Counted from the stretch's first letter, positions 33,288-42,863 are shown. The stretch: 64,000 nt of DNA from Hyphomicrobiales bacterium (GCA_900466945.1 UBNV01000017.1:1-64000), one strand, 5' to 3'. The notes: generated by a model from the sequence alone, not told the origin. Numbers and translations are program-made.

Positions 33288-34375
33288 TGTCCGATCTCTT
33301 TTCGCTCGGTCGCCGCGGCCTCTTCCTCTTCGACGCCGAAACCGCCCACGGCATTTCGATAGCCGCGCTGAAGACCGGCCTCGTGCCGGCCTGCAGGGCG
33401 CCTGCCGATCCGCGCCTCGCCCAGACAGTTGCCGGCATCCGCTTCCCGAACCCGCTCGGCATGGCCGCCGGTTACGACAAGAACGCCGAAGTGCCGGATG
33501 CGCTTCTCTCGCTCGGCTTCGGCTTTGCCGAGGTAGGAACGCTGACGCCCAGACCGCAGACCGGCAACCCGAAGCCACGCATCTTCCGTCTGGAGCGCGA
33601 CAATGCCGTCATCAACCGGCTGGGCTTCAACAACGAGGGTCATGCCGCAGCCCTTTCCCGGCTGACTGCCCGTCGCCAGCGCCCAGGCATTGTCGGGGTC
33701 AACATCGGTGCCAACAAGGATGCGACGGACCGCATCGCCGACTACGTCGCCGGCATCCGCCGCTTCTATTCGGTCGCGACCTATTTCACCGCCAACATTT
33801 CCTCGCCCAACACGCCCGGCCTGCGCGACCTGCAGGCCAAGGAGAGCCTCGATGCGCTTCTCTCGGCCGTGCTTGCCGCCCGCTCGGAAGAAGGCACGCG
33901 AGCCGGTAAGCGCCTGCCGGTCTTTCTGAAGATCGCGCCGGATCTGACCGAAGAGGGCATGGACGACATTGCCGAGGTCGCAGCCGCCCATGATCTCGAC
34001 GGGTTGATCGTCTCGAACACCACCCGGTCGCGCGAGGGGCTCACCGATGCGGCGCTGGCGGGCGAGGCAGGAGGCCTGTCCGGCGCCCCGCTCTTCGACA
34101 AGTCGACCGCCGTGCTCGCCCGCATGCGCAAGCGCGTCGGGCCCGACATGCCGATCATTGGCGTCGGCGGCGTGTCCTCGGCAGAGACGGCACTGGAAAA
34201 GATCCGTGCCGGAGCAGACCTCGTGCAGCTCTATTCCTGCATGGTCTACGAAGGGCCGGGCCTGCCGGGACGCATCGTGAAAGGTCTTTCGACCCTGCTC
34301 GATCGCGAAGCCGTCGGCAATATTCGCGAACTGCGCGACACGAGGCTCGATCACTGGCTGTCGGTGAAGGTCTGA
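33287..34375 (+). CDS. pyrD: Dihydroorotate dehydrogenase (quinone), class 2
   Basis: 362 residues. The N-terminal amphipathic helix region (RRGLFLFDAETAHG) is that of membrane-associated class 2 enzymes. Conserved: NPLGMAAGYDKNAE, GFAEVGTLTPRPQ, NRLGFNNEG, ANISSPNTPGLRDLQ (catalytic Ser region), FLKIAPDL, SNTT, and the FMN phosphate site GVGGVSS. It oxidises dihydroorotate to orotate, passing electrons to quinone, in pyrimidine synthesis. The 3' end overlaps the convergent MATE gene by 25 bp. Confidence 0.96.
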   Translation: MSDLFSLGRRGLFLFDAETAHGISIAALKTGLVPACRAPADPRLAQTVAGIRFPNPLGMAAGYDKNAEVPDALLSLGFGFAEVGTLTPRPQTGNPKPRIFRLERDNAVINRLGFNNEGHAAALSRLTARRQRPGIVGVNIGANKDATDRIADYVAGIRRFYSVATYFTANISSPNTPGLRDLQAKESLDALLSAVLAARSEEGTRAGKRLPVFLKIAPDLTEEGMDDIAEVAAAHDLDGLIVSNTTRSREGLTDAALAGEAGGLSGAPLFDKSTAVLARMRKRVGPDMPIIGVGGVSSAETALEKIRAGADLVQLYSCMVYEGPGLPGRIVKGLSTLLDREAVGNIRELRDTRLDHWLSVKV

Positions 34376-35697
34376 TCGGTCTTTGGCTTCAGTCTCAGGA
34401 GAAGAAGAAGGCCGCGTAGGCCCAGAAAGACGTTGAGCGCGATCCAGAGCCCGTGATTGGAAAACAGCGGCACGAGGACGGCAACGCTGGCGAGATAACC
34501 TGCCAGCGCCACGAGCATCATGTTGCGCATCTCCGACGACCAGGTTGCACCGATGAAGACGCCGTCCATATGGAAGGCGAGCGCTCCGGTGAGCGCCGTC
34601 AGTGCGGCGTAGACGAGATAGGTCTCGGCTGAGCTGCGCACGTCGCCGGCCGTGGTGATGAAGCCGATGATTGCATTCCCGAAGACCAGGAAGAAGGCGA
34701 CGCTGACAATGGCGAGACCCAACGACCACAGTCCCGTCAGCTTGACAGCGCGCTCGAAGGCCGACCTTTGCCGTGCCCCGATCGTCTCGCCGGTGATCTG
34801 TTCGGCGGCCGTCGCCATGCCGTCGAGATAGAAACTCGCAATCATGAAGAAGTTCATCAAAACCGCATTGGCAGCGAGTGTCACCGCGCCGAAGCCGGCG
34901 CCGATACGGGTCATGACGGTGAAGGCCGTGATCAGCGAGAAGGTGCGGATCAGGATGTCCCGGTTGAGCCGAAAGAGCGCCATCAGTTTGGCACGGTCCG
35001 TGACCATCGAAACCTGGGGAACGGCGGCCGGCCCATAACGCCAGAAGATGAAGGCAAAGCCGGCGAGCATGGCGACAACCTCGCCGATAACAGTGCCCCA
35101 GGCGACACCGGCGATGCCGAAGCCGAATGTGATGCCTAGCAGGATCGACATGGCGATGTTGACGCCATTGAGCAGGATCTGCAACGCAAGACCGACGGAT
35201 CCCAGTCCGCGCCCAAGCACGAAGCCGAGCAGGGTGAAGTTCGATAGCGTCACCGGGGCGGCGAGAATGCGGATGCCGATATAGGTCGCAGCCGCCGCCT
35301 GCACGCCGCCATCCGCACCCATCATCGCCGGGCCGAAGCCGACAATGGCGGGGGATGCGAACAGGATGATGAGGCCAAAGCTTACGGACAAGACGATCGA
35401 GCGCCAGAAGACGGCGAAGAGTTCCGTCGTCTCGCCGCGTCCCTGTGCCTGTGCAACAAGTGCCGTGGTCGAGGCCCGGAGAAAATTCAGGCTGGCAAAC
35501 AGCAGGTCGAACAAGGCCGCTGCAATCGCAAGGCCTGCCAGTTGCGCCGCGTCACCGCTCCGCCCGACAACGGCGGTGTCAGTGAGGCCGAGCAGCGGCG
35601 TGGTGACGAAACCGAGCGTCATCGGCACCGCGATCGCGAGCACGGAACGGTGGCTGACCACGATGGGCCGGGAGGGGGAGGATAGAGGGCTGTGCAT
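34351..35697 (-). CDS. MATE family efflux transporter (DinF-like)
   Basis: 448 residues with 12 hydrophobic segments in two six-helix halves. The first helix pair reads LAIAVPMTLGFVTTPLLGLTDT, followed by VGRSGDAAQLAGLAI; the second half repeats the pattern (FFMIASFYLDGMATAAEQ). Members export drugs or metabolites in exchange for Na+ or H+. The start at 35697 has GGAG 7 nt upstream. The DinF branch is the best match; the substrate cannot be inferred. Confidence 0.92.
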   Translation of the reverse strand: MHSPLSSPSRPIVVSHRSVLAIAVPMTLGFVTTPLLGLTDTAVVGRSGDAAQLAGLAIAAALFDLLFASLNFLRASTTALVAQAQGRGETTELFAVFWRSIVLSVSFGLIILFASPAIVGFGPAMMGADGGVQAAAATYIGIRILAAPVTLSNFTLLGFVLGRGLGSVGLALQILLNGVNIAMSILLGITFGFGIAGVAWGTVIGEVVAMLAGFAFIFWRYGPAAVPQVSMVTDRAKLMALFRLNRDILIRTFSLITAFTVMTRIGAGFGAVTLAANAVLMNFFMIASFYLDGMATAAEQITGETIGARQRSAFERAVKLTGLWSLGLAIVSVAFFLVFGNAIIGFITTAGDVRSSAETYLVYAALTALTGALAFHMDGVFIGATWSSEMRNMMLVALAGYLASVAVLVPLFSNHGLWIALNVFLGLRGLLLLLRLKPKTDQTFTDSQ

Positions 35698-35733
35698 GAA
35701 CTGCTCCGGACGGGACCGGAGCAGGAGAATCAC

Positions 35734-36231
35734 TCAGGCCGAGAGCACCATGGCCCAGTAGGGCCGGTTGCCGGAAGCGGAATCCCACGCGACCGCAACG
35801 CCAAGGCCGTTGAAGCCACCAAGCATGTTGTCGAGATGCCGCTTGGAGTCGATCCAGGCCTGAACCGCGCGCTCGACCGTGTCCTGTCCGGCCGCGATGT
35901 TTTCCGCGGCCGGCAAAGGCACGTCATGGCCTTTCATGCGGGCGCCAAAGCTGTCGTTGAAGCCGATCAGATGCGACATCTCGCCGGCCCGTGCCATGCG
36001 TCTGGCCTGCGCGATCGCGGCGATCTCCGCCGGCCGGCTGCGCGAAAGCGACGAGAGGCCACGCGATTGGCGGAGCCGATTGACCATGGGCAACGCGGCC
36101 GTGGTCTCGGCACGCGACGAGCCGTCATCGGGATTGAGGATGTCGGTTGAGCGGCAGCCGGCAACCGCTGCCGTCAGGAGGCCGGCCGAGATCAGGATCA
36201 GCCGGCGGCGGGGCAAGGCAAGATCGGCCAT
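35734..36231 (-). CDS. CAP-domain lipoprotein
   Basis: 165 residues. N-terminal lipoprotein signal with basic stretch RRR, hydrophobic core and lipobox AVAGC (Cys about 25). The CAP/SCP domain follows: VNRLRQSRGL, AQARRMARAGEMSHL, AAENIAAGQDT, AVQAWIDSKRHLDNML and YWAMVLS. Bacterial CAP proteins sit in the envelope with poorly defined roles. Start 36231 (ATG) is preferred over a TTG at 36255 that would overlap the upstream gene. Confidence 0.88.
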   Translation of the reverse strand: MADLALPRRRLILISAGLLTAAVAGCRSTDILNPDDGSSRAETTAALPMVNRLRQSRGLSSLSRSRPAEIAAIAQARRMARAGEMSHLIGFNDSFGARMKGHDVPLPAAENIAAGQDTVERAVQAWIDSKRHLDNMLGGFNGLGVAVAWDSASGNRPYWAMVLSA

Positions 36232-36238
36232 AGGCTTG

Positions 36239-36505
36239 TCAGTTCCGCGAGGCAAAGAGGCGCAACAGGATGAAGGCCGGAATAACGATCGTTGCGCCGA
36301 TCAGCAGATATTGGCCGACACGGCCGAGTGCGTCGAAGCCCGTATACCAGAGATCGAGAATGAAGTACCGGATGCCCTCGAGCAGATCCATGGGATCCAG
36401 TCCGAAGATCGACATGACGAAGCCGACGATGAGCGAGACGACGATCAGCTTGACGAGCGTGCGGCCCGGGGTGTCGCCGAGAAATCGATTGATGCCATCA
36501 GCCAT
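36239..36505 (-). CDS. Small inner-membrane protein (DUF6460-like)
   Basis: 88 residues with two membrane helices (TLVKLIVVSLIVGFVMSIFG and GQYLLIGATIVIPAFILLRLF) separated by an amphipathic stretch with GLDPMDLLEGI and DLWYTGFDAL. It ends 8 bp before the CAP lipoprotein start and is probably co-transcribed with it. The family name is given from memory; function unknown. Confidence 0.8.
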   Translation of the reverse strand: MADGINRFLGDTPGRTLVKLIVVSLIVGFVMSIFGLDPMDLLEGIRYFILDLWYTGFDALGRVGQYLLIGATIVIPAFILLRLFASRN

Positions 36506-36671
36506 GCGTATCTCCTGTTGTCATCCGCTGATATGGGCGCGGCCCGCCCGCCCTGCAAGCCGGCGAAGTGGGGCTTGCGATAGGACTTGAGTTTTTTCCG
36601 GCGATCGGTCAAGACCGCGAGCCGTCTCCATGCTGGCCCACTCCACGCTGGAAGGCGTGAGGATCTTTTCG

Positions 36672-37610
36672 ATGCACCCCACCCAGTTCTCCTCCGGCGA
36701 CGTCATCGCCGATCGCCGCGCCGATTACGCCCGCATGCTTGCCGAGAATGGCGAACATGAGGCAGCGGTGGAATTGATGGAGCAGGCACTGGAACTGGTG
36801 CCTGACTGGCCGGCGGGTCTGGTTCGGCTGGCAGATTACGCCGAGAAGGCGGATCTGCAGTCAAAATCCGTTCCTGCCTTGCGACGCGCGCTGGAACTCG
36901 ACCCGGAGGATATCTTCGGAGCGCGGCTGAAACTCGCGCTTCTCGGCGCTGAAGACGTCCCGGATCAGCCACCCTCCCGTTACGTCGAGGCCCTCTTCGA
37001 CGATTATGCCGATCGCTTCGATGCGGCACTCGTCGAACGGCTCGACTATACCGTTCCGGCCAAGCTCGCGCGGCTGATTGCAGATTACGATGACAGGCGG
37101 TTCGAGGTCGCTGTCGATCTCGGCTGCGGGACAGGTCTCTTCGGTGCCGAGATCCGCGATCGGGTTGCTCACCTGGAGGGTTTCGATCTCTCCGCCAACA
37201 TGCTCGCCAAGGCAGAAGATAAGGGTCTCTACGATCTGCTCGCCAAAGCCGATCTCTCGCTCGAAGCGGCCGGCTCAGGCCTCTTCGGAGACGGCCTGGC
37301 CGAAGCCCGTGCCGACCTCGTCTCGGCAGCCGACGTGCTGATGTATCTCGGCGATCTCGCCAATGCCTTTGCGCTGGCGGCACGGCTTGCAAAGCCTGAT
37401 GCACTCTTCGCATTTTCGGTTGAAGACGCGGGCGAAGGAGATGGTTTCTTGCTGGCCCCGAGCCTGCGCTACGCCCATACCGAACAGCATGTACGGCAGC
37501 GTCTTGCCGAATACGGCTTCAATGTCCTCGTTTTGACCCGCACCACCATTCGCATGGATGGCGGAAAACCGGTGCTCGGCATTCTGTTTCTTGCGAGTCG
37601 GACGGCCTGA
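36672..37610 (+). CDS. TPR-containing class I SAM-dependent methyltransferase
   Basis: 312 residues. The N-terminal 85 residues form two TPR-like hairpins (RRADYARMLAENGEHEAAVELMEQAL). The methyltransferase domain starts near 110 with motif I VDLGCGTGLFG, FDLSANMLAKAEDKGLYD and ADVLMYLGDLANAF. The C-terminal HTEQHVRQRLAEYGF and GKPVLGILFLASR segments are typical of this predicted TPR-methyltransferase family. The substrate is unknown. It is divergent from the DUF6460-like gene. Confidence 0.87.
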   Translation: MHPTQFSSGDVIADRRADYARMLAENGEHEAAVELMEQALELVPDWPAGLVRLADYAEKADLQSKSVPALRRALELDPEDIFGARLKLALLGAEDVPDQPPSRYVEALFDDYADRFDAALVERLDYTVPAKLARLIADYDDRRFEVAVDLGCGTGLFGAEIRDRVAHLEGFDLSANMLAKAEDKGLYDLLAKADLSLEAAGSGLFGDGLAEARADLVSAADVLMYLGDLANAFALAARLAKPDALFAFSVEDAGEGDGFLLAPSLRYAHTEQHVRQRLAEYGFNVLVLTRTTIRMDGGKPVLGILFLASRTA

Positions 37611-37725
37611 CAAGCAGCTTTCTTGCGAATTGCTCCATAGGTCAGCTTTGCTGACCTATCATCCTTGTTTTCCAGGGGATCTCGGGTACCATTTGGTCTC
37701 GGCGATCACTTTCTGGAGACGTGAC

Positions 37726-38364
37726 ATGGCGCAGTTGACGAGCATGCTGGGAATCTGGAATTCGAACCCGACCCGCCACACGCCGGCGGAAGATCTGCAG
37801 GGCCTAGTGGCCGGCAGCCTGATCGCAGCACTTGGCCTCTATTTCCTCGCTCAGGTCGGACTTTTGACCGGCGGCATGGCGGGCCTCGCCTTCGTCCTGC
37901 ATTATTGGAGCGGCTGGAGCTTCGGTCTGCTGTTCTTCGTGCTGAATCTGCCCTTTTACATCCTTTCGCTGCGCCGCGTCGGCCTCGACTTCACCATCAA
38001 GACCTTCTTGGCCGTCGGCCTCACCTCCTTCATCGTCGAAATCGAGAGCCGTTTCCTCGTCATAGAGAGCATCGCGCCGGTCTGGGCGGCGATCCTCGGC
38101 GGCCTTCTGCTCGGCTTCGGCCTTCTGGCACTTTACCGCCACCGCGCCAGCCTCGGCGGCCTCGGCATCCTCGCCGTTTACATCCAGGATCGCTTCGGCA
38201 TTCGCGCCGGCCTCGTGCAGCTTGCCTTCGACCTCTGCATCATGGCCCTTGCCTTCGCCGTCGTCAGCCCTTCCGTGGTGCTCTACTCGGTGATCGGCGC
38301 GGTGGTGCTGAACCTATTCCTGGCGATCAACCATCGCTCGGACAGGTATATCGCGCTGAGGTGA
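37726..38364 (+). CDS. YitT family membrane protein
   Basis: 212 residues with five or six membrane helices: DLQGLVAGSLIAALGLYFL, LLTGGMAGLAFVLHYWSG, FGLLFFVLNLPFYIL, and GGLGILAVYIQDRFGIRAG are the YitT/DUF161 blocks. Function is not established. GGAGACGTGAC before 37726 supports the start. The 3' end lies 49 bp from the helicase start on the same strand. Confidence 0.9.
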   Translation: MAQLTSMLGIWNSNPTRHTPAEDLQGLVAGSLIAALGLYFLAQVGLLTGGMAGLAFVLHYWSGWSFGLLFFVLNLPFYILSLRRVGLDFTIKTFLAVGLTSFIVEIESRFLVIESIAPVWAAILGGLLLGFGLLALYRHRASLGGLGILAVYIQDRFGIRAGLVQLAFDLCIMALAFAVVSPSVVLYSVIGAVVLNLFLAINHRSDRYIALR

Positions 38365-38413
38365 TACCTCTCTCGCCCCTTCTCTTTCCCCGCCCGTCCA
38401 CTACCTTGGGGCG

Positions 38414-40933
38414 GTGACTACAGCTGATTCCGCCCTTGCCCTTCTGCCTGCCCCCTTTCTCCGCTGGTTCGGCGAAAAGGGCTGGCAGCCGCGTGACCAT
38501 CAGCTGGAGCTGCTGGCTCGGGCGAGATCTGGCGAGAACGGCGGCGAAAGCCTGCTGCTGATCGCCCCGACCGGTGCCGGCAAAACGCTCGCCGGTTTTC
38601 TGCCTTCGCTGACGGAACTCACCGAGCGCGGCCGGAAAAAACCAGGCGAGGCCTTTACCGGCATCCACACGCTCTACATCTCGCCGCTCAAGGCGCTGGC
38701 CGTCGACATCGAACGCAACCTGATGAAGCCCGTCACCGAGATGGGGCTTTCGATCACCATCGAGAACCGCACCGGCGACACGCCGGCTCACAAGCGTCAG
38801 CGTCAGAAGACCAATCCGCCTGATATCCTTCTGACGACGCCCGAGCAGGTCGCCTTGCTCATCTCTCACTCCGACGCGGAGCGCTTCTTCAAGGACCTGC
38901 GCTACGTCATCTTCGACGAACTGCATTCGCTGGTAACCTCAAAGCGTGGCCATCTGCTGTCGCTCGGACTTACTCGCCTGAGGAAACTCGCCCCTGGTCT
39001 GAAGACCATCGGCCTTTCTGCGACTGTCGCCCAGCCGATGGATCTGCGACGCTGGCTGGTCGCCCAGCCGGAAGAAGGCGAGGCGGCGGCCGGTCTGATC
39101 ACGGTCGATGGCGGCGCGCGCCCGAACATCACCATCCTGCAGACGGAGGATCGAATTCCCTGGTCCGGGCACCGGGCGGTCTATGCCATTCCTGAGATCT
39201 ACAAGGTGCTGAAGGAGTTCCAGACGACGCTCCTCTTCGTCAACACGCGATCCCAGGCCGAGATGCTTTTCCAGGAACTCTGGACCGCCAATGACGACAA
39301 CCTGCCGATTGCGCTGCATCACGGCTCGCTCGACGTCTCCCAGCGCCGCAAGGTGGAGGCGGCCATGGCTGAAAACCGGCTGCGGGCGGTTGTTGCGACG
39401 TCGACACTCGATCTCGGCATCGACTGGGGGGACGTCGATCTCGTCATTCATGTCGGTGCGCCCAAGGGCGCCTCCCGCCTTGCTCAGCGCATCGGCCGCG
39501 CGAACCACCGCATGGACGAGCCTTCGCGCGCGATCCTGGTGCCAGCCAACCGGTTCGAGGTCATGGAGTGCCAGGCCGCCCTCGATGCCAATTACATAGG
39601 TGCCCAGGACACCCCGCCGGTCGGCGAAGGCTCGCTCGACGTGCTCGCCCAGCATGTGCTCGGCATGGCCTGTGCCGATTCCTTCGACGAGGATGACCTC
39701 TTCCGCGAGGTGACGACGGCGCTGCCCTATACCACCCTGCCGCGCGAGACATTCGCCCGCATCGTCGATTTCGTAGCGACTGGCGGATATGCCCTGCGCA
39801 CCTACGAGCGCTACGCCCGCATCCGCCGGCGCAAGGACGGGCTATGGCGTGTCTCCAACCCGCAGGTCGCCCAGCAATACCGCCTCAATCTCGGCACCAT
39901 CGTCGAAATGCCGATGCTCAATGTTCGGCTGGTCAAGCGCAACCATTTAGGCTCGATCGGCCGAGGCGGCATGACGCTCGGCAAGGTCGAGGAGTATTTC
40001 TTCGAACAGCTTACCCAGGGCGATACCTTCCTCTTCTCGGGCAAGGTCCTGCGCTTCGAAGGCATCAGAGACAACGAATGCCTCGTCTCGAATGCCTTTT
40101 CAATGGATCCGAAGATCCCGGCCTATGCCGGTGGCAAGTTCCCGCTCTCGACCTATCTCGCAGAACAGGTGCGCGCGATGCTGGATGATCCCGCCCGCCG
40201 CACGGGCCTGCCCGACCAGGTGCGCGACTGGCTGGCACTGCAGGCGGAAAAGTCGGTTCTGCCGAAGCGCGGCGATCTCCTGATCGAGACATTCCCGCGC
40301 GGCGAGCGCTTTTACATGGTGATCTACGCCTTCGAAGGCCGTCTCGCGCACCAGACGCTGGGCATGCTGCTCACGCGCCGGTTGGAGCGCATGCGCGCCA
40401 AGCCGCTGGGCTTCGTCGCAACCGACTATGCCCTCGCGATCTGGGCCTTGGAGGACATGGGCTCGCTGATCGCGCGGGGAGCGCTCAGCCTCGCAGACCT
40501 CTTCGACCAGGACATGCTGGGAGACGATCTCGAAACCTGGCTCGACGAGAGCTTCATGCTGAAGCGCACATTCCGCAATTGTGCCGTCATTGCGGGCCTG
40601 ATCGAACAGCGCCATCCGGGCAAGGAGAAATCCGGCCGCCAAGTGACGGTGTCCTCCGACCTCATCTACGACGTGCTGCGCAGCCATGAGCCCGATCACA
40701 TCCTCATGCAGGCAACGCGACAGGATGCCGCCGCCGGACTTTTGGACATTGCTCGCCTTGCCGATATGCTGGAGCGAATCAGGGGGCATATCCTGCACAA
40801 GCGCCTCGCGCAGATCTCGCCGCTGGCCGTCCCGGTTATGCTGGAGATCGGCAAGGAGCCTGTGGCAGGCGAGGCTCAGGAACACGTGCTGTCGATGGCG
40901 GCGGACGATCTGATCGCCGAAGCCATGGCGTGA
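38414..40933 (+). CDS. Ligase-associated DNA damage response DEXH-box helicase (Lhr-type)
   Basis: 839 residues starting at GTG. Helicase motifs: Q-like WQPRDHQ, I APTGAGKTLAGFLPS, II DELH (VIFDELHSLV), III LSATVA, IV LLFVNTRSQAEML, V TSTLDLGIDWGDVDLV and VI QRIGRANHR. The C-terminal Lhr core follows (GSIGRGGMTLGKVEEYF). These helicases are encoded with PdeM phosphoesterase, an MBL exonuclease and an ATP-dependent ligase; here only PdeM follows, 29 bp away. Role inferred: processing of damaged DNA. Confidence 0.93.
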   Translation: MTTADSALALLPAPFLRWFGEKGWQPRDHQLELLARARSGENGGESLLLIAPTGAGKTLAGFLPSLTELTERGRKKPGEAFTGIHTLYISPLKALAVDIERNLMKPVTEMGLSITIENRTGDTPAHKRQRQKTNPPDILLTTPEQVALLISHSDAERFFKDLRYVIFDELHSLVTSKRGHLLSLGLTRLRKLAPGLKTIGLSATVAQPMDLRRWLVAQPEEGEAAAGLITVDGGARPNITILQTEDRIPWSGHRAVYAIPEIYKVLKEFQTTLLFVNTRSQAEMLFQELWTANDDNLPIALHHGSLDVSQRRKVEAAMAENRLRAVVATSTLDLGIDWGDVDLVIHVGAPKGASRLAQRIGRANHRMDEPSRAILVPANRFEVMECQAALDANYIGAQDTPPVGEGSLDVLAQHVLGMACADSFDEDDLFREVTTALPYTTLPRETFARIVDFVATGGYALRTYERYARIRRRKDGLWRVSNPQVAQQYRLNLGTIVEMPMLNVRLVKRNHLGSIGRGGMTLGKVEEYFFEQLTQGDTFLFSGKVLRFEGIRDNECLVSNAFSMDPKIPAYAGGKFPLSTYLAEQVRAMLDDPARRTGLPDQVRDWLALQAEKSVLPKRGDLLIETFPRGERFYMVIYAFEGRLAHQTLGMLLTRRLERMRAKPLGFVATDYALAIWALEDMGSLIARGALSLADLFDQDMLGDDLETWLDESFMLKRTFRNCAVIAGLIEQRHPGKEKSGRQVTVSSDLIYDVLRSHEPDHILMQATRQDAAAGLLDIARLADMLERIRGHILHKRLAQISPLAVPVMLEIGKEPVAGEAQEHVLSMAADDLIAEAMA

Positions 40934-40962
40934 ATCAGGCAGACCGGCTATGACGAGGCCGG

Positions 40963-41706
40963 ATGCTGCGGAATGAGCGAATGACGGGAATGATGGCGAG
41001 GCGCCTGGCGCCGATCGAGACAGTGGAGACGACGACCGAGATCGCCCTCTCGGGCGTGGCTGCCGTGTGTGATCTGACCGGCGCAATGTATCTGCCGGAT
41101 CATCGGACGCTTGTGGTCTCCGACCTGCACCTCGAAAAAGGTGCGGCCTTTGCCCGCCGCGGGCAATTGCTGCCGCCATACGACACGCTTGCGACGCTTC
41201 GTTTGCTGGAGAGCGTGGTTGCGCGCTATCAGCCGGCCACGATCGTCAGCCTCGGCGACAATTTCCACGACCGTGTCGGCTCGGCCCTGATGCCGACGCT
41301 GTTTCGTGAGATGATCTTTGGACTTGCCGGTGGACGCGACATAGTCTGGATCAACGGAAATCACGATCCCGACGGCACGACGGCTCTGCCCGGTCAGTCG
41401 ATGGACGAATTTTCACTCGCCGGCCTGACCTTCCGCCACGAGCCTTCGCTCGCCCATGGCAAAGGCGAAGTGGCAGGCCATCTCCACCCGTCCGCCACCG
41501 TTCGTCGCCGCGAGAAATCCGTCCGCCGCCCGTGTTTCGCAAGCGATGGCCTGCGCATGGTCATGCCCTCCTTCGGCGTTAGCACCGGTGGCCTCGACCT
41601 GCGTCACAAGGCCTTTACCGGCCTCTTCGCCCGCACCGACCTGATCGCGCACCTTCTCGGCCGCGACCGGATCTATTCGGTCCGCTACGCCAATCTGCTC
41701 GGTTGA
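40963..41706 (+). CDS. pdeM: Ligase-associated DNA damage response endonuclease PdeM
   Basis: 247 residues, calcineurin-like phosphoesterase. Metal motifs: VVSDLHLEKG, LGDNFHDR, INGNHDPD, RHEPS and GHLHP. In the family it acts with the DEXH helicase encoded just upstream. The start is uncertain among ATG 40963, 40981 and 40990; none has a strong ribosome site. It has no neighbouring exonuclease or ligase gene in this window. Confidence 0.9.
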   Translation: MLRNERMTGMMARRLAPIETVETTTEIALSGVAAVCDLTGAMYLPDHRTLVVSDLHLEKGAAFARRGQLLPPYDTLATLRLLESVVARYQPATIVSLGDNFHDRVGSALMPTLFREMIFGLAGGRDIVWINGNHDPDGTTALPGQSMDEFSLAGLTFRHEPSLAHGKGEVAGHLHPSATVRRREKSVRRPCFASDGLRMVMPSFGVSTGGLDLRHKAFTGLFARTDLIAHLLGRDRIYSVRYANLLG

Positions 41707-41715
41707 GCCCGCAAT

Positions 41716-42270
41716 CTAACGTGCCTTGACCGAATAGCGCAGGATTACGGCACCGGTATCGACGGGACGTGCTTCAAGCAAAGCCAGCTGCTTTTCACTG
41801 CCCGGCTTGAACAGCGGATTACCTTTTCCGAGCAACACCGGTGCCAGACAAATCCGGATCTCGTCCATCAGACATGCTTCCAGCAATGTGTGCTGCAACT
41901 CCGCGCTTCCAAAGACGAAGATGGTCTTGCCCTGAGCCAGTTTCATTGCCTGCAGGTCGGAGACGGCATCCGAAAGCACGCGCGTGTTGTTCCATGATGC
42001 TTCCTTCAGGTTTCGGCTGGCAACGCCCTTGGCTCTGGCGTTCATATAGGCCTTGATCTCTGGCTCTTCCGTCGTCTCCGGCCAATGGGCAGCCATGCCC
42101 TCATAGGTCTTGCGGCCGAAGACGATGAAATCGGTCTCTTCGCCCAGTGACAGCGAATATCGGCGCAGATCCTCGCCCCAGACGGTGAGGTGGAACGACA
42201 GGTCCCAAGGTGTCTCGCCTTCGAAATAGCCGTCCAGCGACATCAGGTTCCAGCCAACAAGCTTACGCAT
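41716..42270 (-). CDS. Dihydrofolate reductase family protein (RibD C-terminal-like)
   Basis: 184 residues. MRKLVGWNLMSLDGYFEGE is the N-terminal strand of this family, followed by DFIVFGRKTYEGMAAHWP and KTIFVFGSAELQHTLLE, the NADPH-binding part, and EIRICLAPVLLGKGNPLF. True folate reduction is unproven for this branch. GGGAGG 7 nt upstream fixes the start. It is divergent from an HxlR regulator, which probably represses it. Confidence 0.88.
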   Translation of the reverse strand: MRKLVGWNLMSLDGYFEGETPWDLSFHLTVWGEDLRRYSLSLGEETDFIVFGRKTYEGMAAHWPETTEEPEIKAYMNARAKGVASRNLKEASWNNTRVLSDAVSDLQAMKLAQGKTIFVFGSAELQHTLLEACLMDEIRICLAPVLLGKGNPLFKPGSEKQLALLEARPVDTGAVILRYSVKAR

Positions 42271-42280
42271 CTCAATCCTC

Positions 42281-42349
42281 CCAAACCGATTGCATATTGA
42301 AACTGGTTGATCGCTATCGCATCTGATGGCAAGACGCAATCGGTTTTGG
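42281..42349. promoter_or_regulatory. Long inverted repeat in the divergent DHFR-like / HxlR promoter region
   Basis: CCAAACCGATTGC (42281-42293) and GCAATCGGTTTTGG (42336-42349) are inverted copies differing by one inserted base. They flank the 42-bp core that must hold both promoters. Placement suits two-site binding by the HxlR-type regulator. Confidence 0.6.
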
Positions 42350-42359
42350 GAAGCATGGA

Positions 42360-42860
42360 ATGACATCGCAACGCTCGGGCTGCCCCATCAATTTGACGCT
42401 GGAAGTGCTCGGCGATCGCTGGAGCCTGATCGTCATCCGTGATGTGATGTTCGGCAATCGACGGCATTTCCGGGAGCTTCTGCAGAATTCCGAAGAAGGT
42501 ATTGCCTCGAACATTTTGGCCGACCGGCTGAAGCGCCTCGTCGCGCATGGGCTGTTGTCCCGGGCGGACGACCCGACGCATCGGCAGAAGGGCATCTACA
42601 GCCTGACGGAGCCGACGATCCAGCTCGTGCCTCTGCTCGCGACCATGGGAGCCTGGGGACGAAGGCATCGCCCGGTCAGCGAGGATTTGTCGATCCGCGC
42701 CGAGCTTCTCGAGCGGGGAGGTCCCGTTCTCTGGGATGCCTTCATGGCGGAACTCAGGGTGATTCATCTGGGCGCTGAGCCCGAGGCGGGCGCCCGCGAC
42801 GTCTTGCACGAGTTGACCGAAGCCTATCTCGAGGTCAAGGCGCGCATGGCCGTCGGCTGA
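42360..42860 (+). CDS. HxlR-family transcriptional regulator
   Basis: 166 residues. The HxlR signature is complete: C-P-I (GCPINLTLEVLGDRWSLIVIRDV), GNRRHFRELLQ, GIASNILADRLKRLVAHGLL, HRQKGIYSLTE and LVPLLATMGAWG. The single N-terminal Cys is common in redox- or aldehyde-responsive members; a role is not proven. Divergent from the DHFR-like gene. Confidence 0.92.
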   Translation: MTSQRSGCPINLTLEVLGDRWSLIVIRDVMFGNRRHFRELLQNSEEGIASNILADRLKRLVAHGLLSRADDPTHRQKGIYSLTEPTIQLVPLLATMGAWGRRHRPVSEDLSIRAELLERGGPVLWDAFMAELRVIHLGAEPEAGARDVLHELTEAYLEVKARMAVG

Positions 42861-42863
42861 CTA

